Shown here: positions 60,759 to 64,000 of the stretch, piece after piece
Numbering within the stretch: the first letter of the stretch is position 1
Layout: each line of letters starts with the position of its first letter
Origin: Pseudanabaena sp.
Lineage (GTDB): Bacteria; Cyanobacteriota; Cyanobacteriia; Pseudanabaenales; Pseudanabaenaceae
Assembly: GCA_003249015.1 (NCBI GenBank)
Contig: QBLS01000002.1
Coordinates: forward strand, 62,001 to 126,000
Length of the DNA stretch: 64,000 nt
Reading direction: 5' to 3'
Notes under the pieces: model-generated
What the model was told of the DNA's origin: nothing
The model's input: only the letters and a program-made list of their open reading frames with translations
The model's database searches: none
Made by a program: the position numbers and the translations under genes

Positions 60759-63452
60759 TTAAAAGACCATTAATTGAAAGAAAAAGAAGGTGAAACCCAG
60801 TATTAACAGCAGATGGGGTAGATTGCTAAATAGCGATCGCCCTGTGATTCGCAGCAGGGGATAGACGCTAAAGATAACGGCGGAAAGAAGAGTCACGCCT
60901 TGCAAAAATTTAGCAACTTCCAAGCTCCAAGTCAGCGTGAATAGATGTTCACCACTGTAGCCTAATGTTCTTGCTAAAACGGGTAAGATTCTCCCTGCCT
61001 CGGTGATTGCCGCAGGGATGTAATGGGCTAGGTTTGCGGCTAGGGTGAGGGGCAGATAGGCGTAAATAACTCGTAAATATTCAGGTTGCTCAGGATCAAG
61101 AATACGGGCGATCGCATGGACTGCGTAGGTACATATTGCAGGAATGCTTAATAAACCTAGGGCGATCGCTGTACTGAGAAATAAATGGTCAGCGTCAATG
61201 GGAATAGAACTCAAACCTAACCAACCTAAAATTCTCTGACTATGGTGCATCAACACGCCGCCTAAAAGCAGTAATAGCAAAGCTACTTCCGCACTAAAGG
61301 CGCGATGATTTTCCAATAAATCAGAAGTTGGGAATCTTAAATTTAATTGCACCGAACGATTGGGACAAGCCTTCATGCAGGTCATGCAGAGCATACAGTC
61401 ACGGTTGTCCTGTAATTGAGCAGGATGGGAATAGAGGGGACAACCACCCGTAGCCTGTCCTTCGCTGGGGAGGGCATCGGCAAAAGTGACGGCAGTGGCG
61501 GCGCTGCCCTTGTAACAGCCAAAGGTGCTGCATTGACTACCACAAACCTGTTGAGTTGCCCGTACTTCCACCATCGCAAGTTTGGCAAACATTCCATTCA
61601 TGCCACCAATGGGACAAAGATAGCGACACCAGAGCCGCCGTTCATAAATAAGGCTACAAATCACGGCTCCTGCGGTAATCGCTAACAATAACCAAGCTGA
61701 AAGCGCCGCATGGTGGGGTAAATCCCATAGTTTTTCCCAAAGATAAATCACCACGAAGCCGCCAAATAGAAGCCAAGCACCCCAACGGTTCAGCCATTGC
61801 GTATTCCAAGTTAATTGCTGGCGCGGGAATAGCCATAGGGAAAATCGCCTAATCCATTCGGAGGTAATCATAAATGGACACACGGCACACCAAAGCCGAC
61901 CGATAAATACAAACAAAAGTAAATAGCCAGGCCACCACCAAGCCCAAAATAGATTGAGGGTGATGCTGCTATCCCTTGTTTGCGCCCCAAAGAAACCTGC
62001 GATCGTCACAGGCACAAAAAATGCCATCATCACATACCACAGACCTTCGGGATACCAATTGCTGAGCAGAATGCGCCGCAACCAAGGCAAGTAGGTGAGC
62101 AGGTCAACGCGGAAAGCATTTTTAGAAGATTGCACTGACCATAGAGCTTGTTCGGAAATGACCGCTTGGGCGATCGGGGTCATGATCGTTGCCCGATGTA
62201 GAATTTCCGCTAATTCCGCCAGATTGCCAGGATAATCGTAGCTAATCAATCGCCGCATTTCCGATTGATCTAGTTCCAATAATGGGCGATTCTGTTCTTG
62301 ACAAATTTGAGTGAGAAAGTAACGGGCAAAATCGGGAATATCCGCTTTGCGCTGAGGTAAGCTCAAAAGCTTGATTGAGATGATATCGAGGTCTGTGGGT
62401 AAATCAATTTTGTCGGGCGAAGCAAGAATCAAGCGCACCCAAGATTGCACAGCTTGCGGTGATTCGATCTTAGCGGAGTCGTCATGGTTGAGTAAGATTG
62501 TTCCTGATTTGAGGTAATTGATAATCTTTCCTAAATCACCTTCACTCAAAAATTGACAATTATTGAGTAACAGAGTTCCCCGTTCTAATAGTTCAAGAAT
62601 TCCTTCCCTAATACCGACGCGCCCGAATAATAAATCTGTATCTAATTTGCCATCGGATTTACCATCAGGCAATCGCGGTAACTTAGCGCAGTCTAGCTCA
62701 ACAAAGGGTTGAGCCGCTAAACCTGAGCGATCGTGGATCAACCCAGCTAGAAAAGTTTTGCCAGTTCCCGCCTGTCCTTGAAAAATGATGGGTTTTAGGG
62801 TGGTGGCGGCTTGATCAATTTGTTGACTTAACTTTTGCGTTGACTTGCTGTTCCCGATAATTATTTGATCCTTAGGAACATTCTGAATGTAGGACTGCAA
62901 CCCTTGAATACGTTGTTGTTCCTTGGCAATGCGGGTACTAAAAGCATTGAGATCTTGGGCTAGGAGCGTATTGAAGAGATGTTCTAGTTCTGGATGTTGC
63001 TGCATCAATTGCCAAAATCTGGCTTGGGGCAGAAACCAAATTTCGCTATTGGTAACGGCGATCGCCTGTGTCTGATGTTTGCCCTCCTTGAGCTTGGCAA
63101 TCAATGTCACATAGCCAAAGAGATCCCCTGCACTGCGCGGACGAATCTGGGATCTGCCAATTAATGAAGTTCGATAAATTTCGACTGCTCCCCATTTCAT
63201 CAAATACAGCCCGATCGCAGGTTGATCGACTTGATAAATGATTGCGCCTGTTTTCACTTTCAACAAATGTAGCGATCGGGCGATATCTTGCAAAGTGCGA
63301 TCGGGCAACTGTCCCCACAGTCGATGAAACCGCAACCAGTCACAGCATTCCGCCTCCGCCTCTAGATCGGTTTGGGGCAAGTCTTCTAATCCCGCGCCTA
63401 GAGGCGGAAAATCTGGGAAAGGTAAAGAAAGAGAATTAACTGTAGAAACCAT
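60759..63452 (-). CDS. Fusion: cNMP-binding domain, degenerate NtrC-type AAA+, membrane polyferredoxin
   Basis: 897 residues. Domain order: CRP/FNR-like cNMP-binding (about 45-165; GAIIYQVDQPAIGLYLMKWGAVEIYRT, SAGDLFGYVTLI); AAA+ domain (about 195-455) with Walker A GQAGTGKTF (224-232), a Walker B position reading TLLLNNCQFL instead of LFLDE, no GAFTGA loop, and DYPGNLAELAEIL; then a membrane part with NapH/NosR-like motifs WCAVCPF (about 520), WCRYLCPIGG (about 612), CGSQCSTFGC, and the 4Fe-4S set CMLCMTCMKACPN (about 690); about eight to ten helices in total. Probably a redox-linked membrane sensor or electron carrier. Upstream of and operonic with cysK, so sulfur metabolism is likely. Confidence 0.9.
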   Translation of the reverse strand: MVSTVNSLSLPFPDFPPLGAGLEDLPQTDLEAEAECCDWLRFHRLWGQLPDRTLQDIARSLHLLKVKTGAIIYQVDQPAIGLYLMKWGAVEIYRTSLIGRSQIRPRSAGDLFGYVTLIAKLKEGKHQTQAIAVTNSEIWFLPQARFWQLMQQHPELEHLFNTLLAQDLNAFSTRIAKEQQRIQGLQSYIQNVPKDQIIIGNSKSTQKLSQQIDQAATTLKPIIFQGQAGTGKTFLAGLIHDRSGLAAQPFVELDCAKLPRLPDGKSDGKLDTDLLFGRVGIREGILELLERGTLLLNNCQFLSEGDLGKIINYLKSGTILLNHDDSAKIESPQAVQSWVRLILASPDKIDLPTDLDIISIKLLSLPQRKADIPDFARYFLTQICQEQNRPLLELDQSEMRRLISYDYPGNLAELAEILHRATIMTPIAQAVISEQALWSVQSSKNAFRVDLLTYLPWLRRILLSNWYPEGLWYVMMAFFVPVTIAGFFGAQTRDSSITLNLFWAWWWPGYLLLFVFIGRLWCAVCPFMITSEWIRRFSLWLFPRQQLTWNTQWLNRWGAWLLFGGFVVIYLWEKLWDLPHHAALSAWLLLAITAGAVICSLIYERRLWCRYLCPIGGMNGMFAKLAMVEVRATQQVCGSQCSTFGCYKGSAATAVTFADALPSEGQATGGCPLYSHPAQLQDNRDCMLCMTCMKACPNRSVQLNLRFPTSDLLENHRAFSAEVALLLLLLGGVLMHHSQRILGWLGLSSIPIDADHLFLSTAIALGLLSIPAICTYAVHAIARILDPEQPEYLRVIYAYLPLTLAANLAHYIPAAITEAGRILPVLARTLGYSGEHLFTLTWSLEVAKFLQGVTLLSAVIFSVYPLLRITGRSLFSNLPHLLLILGFTFFFFQLMVF

Positions 63453-63478
63453 AGGTTCACATTGGATTATTCCTTTTT

Positions 63479-63584
63479 AAGTAGCTGATTATCATTAAAA
63501 TCCAAGACCAGAAGCTGTCCCGCCCGCACTAGTAGCGGGCGGGACAGCTTTCTAGGTCTTTAGTTTACTCATGCCTAGCTACTT
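63479..63584. repeat. AAGTAGCT-type palindromic element, complete copy
   Basis: Outer inverted ends AAGTAGCT (63479) and AGCTACTT (63577-63584). Central stem AGAAGCTGTCCCGCCCGC with loop ACTAGTA and complement. It lies between two minus-strand genes, upstream of the fusion gene. Confidence 0.8.
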
Positions 63585-63618
63585 AAAGGCAGAATGCTAC
63601 AAATATAATCATTTACAA

Positions 63619-64000
63619 TCACTGTCGTACTTGCAGTACATAAAACGTATATCCGTAAAAGTCGCTAAATCTCTCAAATAGATTCATCTCTTCTTCAATT
63701 TTATCAATAACTAATTGAATGACAGGTGAAATTTCCACCTGACGCATTTGTTCGCGCAGGGGTTCGTAATAATTTTGCCACCAAGCCTGACTTGGTAGCC
63801 GATGCGTAGAAATCACCTTAAAGCCAGAACGATCCGCCCGATCGCTATTCTCAGTCTCGCTAGCAATCATCGGATAGGCTTTTTGCCAGTACAAAGCCGC
63901 AGGTTCTGGCACGCGATCGCTAAACCAACTTATTTCCGATATAACCGCAAGCCCTGTATTTGTAAGCAGCGATCTCCAGATTGTCAGCGCTTGTTCAAAC
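63619..64000 (-). CDS. SAM-dependent methyltransferase, C-terminal part
   Basis: The frame is open to the right edge (127 residues in view), so the 5' part lies outside. The visible part reads ALTIWRSLLTNTGLAVISEI, then SWFSDRVPEPAALYWQKAYPMI and later LPSQAWWQNYYEPLREQMRQ, matching the back half of class I methyltransferases (A-L-x2-W-x2-L-L-x-x-G-x-x-x-x-S-E) that act on small molecules. The GTG at 63912 is internal and not the true start. Substrate unknown. Confidence 0.8.
   Translation of the reverse strand, partial: FEQALTIWRSLLTNTGLAVISEISWFSDRVPEPAALYWQKAYPMIASETENSDRADRSGFKVISTHRLPSQAWWQNYYEPLREQMRQVEISPVIQLVIDKIEEEMNLFERFSDFYGYTFYVLQVRQ

Noticed and set aside
60759-63452. Calling the fusion gene an active sigma-54 enhancer-binding protein
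   Set aside because: GAFTGA is missing, Walker B acids are absent, no HTH follows, and cyanobacteria lack sigma-54.
10532-63584. CRISPR array reading of the repeated palindromes
   Set aside because: The repeats are dispersed one or two per spacer, not tandem with regular unique spacers, and no cas genes are present.

Overview
The window is chromosomal DNA of a cyanobacterium. The evidence is a set of lineage-specific genes: Raf1 (RuBisCO assembly), ndhO (NDH-1), Ycf34, a high-light-inducible LHC-motif protein, carotenoid isomerase CrtH, IctB and a GUN4-fused kinase. The octamer GCGATCGC (HIP1) also recurs very often. Gene content, coding density and the abundance of intergenic palindromes fit a filamentous, Pseudanabaena-like strain, but that assignment is inference. 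I recognised no rRNA, tRNA or CRISPR array.

Layout. 1-1.0 kb: 3' half of a B12-dependent ribonucleotide reductase. 1.2-7.3 kb: accessory island with two PIN-toxin modules, a BrnT-type module, an AIPR-family phage-defence gene, small antitoxin-like genes, a secreted cupin, a VOC protein and four copies of a short repeat. 7.6-13.1 kb: housekeeping and photosynthesis genes (carA, raf1, ycf34, ndhO, cbiM) and small stress proteins. 13.5-16.7 kb: a large receptor-type adenylate cyclase. 17.3-26.7 kb: metabolism (ubiD, ictB, folK, nicotinate phosphoribosyltransferase, crtH) and a Ser/Thr kinase-GUN4 protein. 26.7-31.1 kb: an hli gene behind a perfect HLR1 box, then a manganese-type ABC transporter cluster with two different ATPases. 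31.3-37.9 kb: two secreted RTX-type proteins sharing one C-terminal module; the larger is an extracellular nuclease with a candidate Pho box. 38.3-48.5 kb: dnaX, an SF1-helicase-like protein, a flavin-binding protein, an RCK/ion-channel protein with an odd pore, a GT39-type membrane protein, a Uma2 nuclease and hemF. 48.8-55.1 kb: second accessory island with an acetyltransferase, toxin-antitoxin debris, a RloA/RloB (AbiL-like) defence pair and a GC-rich FecR-domain gene. 55.1-64 kb: Rrf2 regulator, xseAB, pdhB, cysK, an unusual CRP/AAA+/polyferredoxin fusion and the 3' end of a methyltransferase.

The most striking structure is not a gene. More than twenty intergenic spaces carry long, often perfect palindromes of the form arm-GC-NNN-GC-arm with a 3-base loop. 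Arms differ from locus to locus, and in at least five cases they run into the stop codon and last codons of the neighbouring gene. Some sit inside larger repeat families with their own outer ends (AAGTAGCT, TATAGC and TAGCTGTC types). A separate 176-bp MITE-like element lies at 17 kb.
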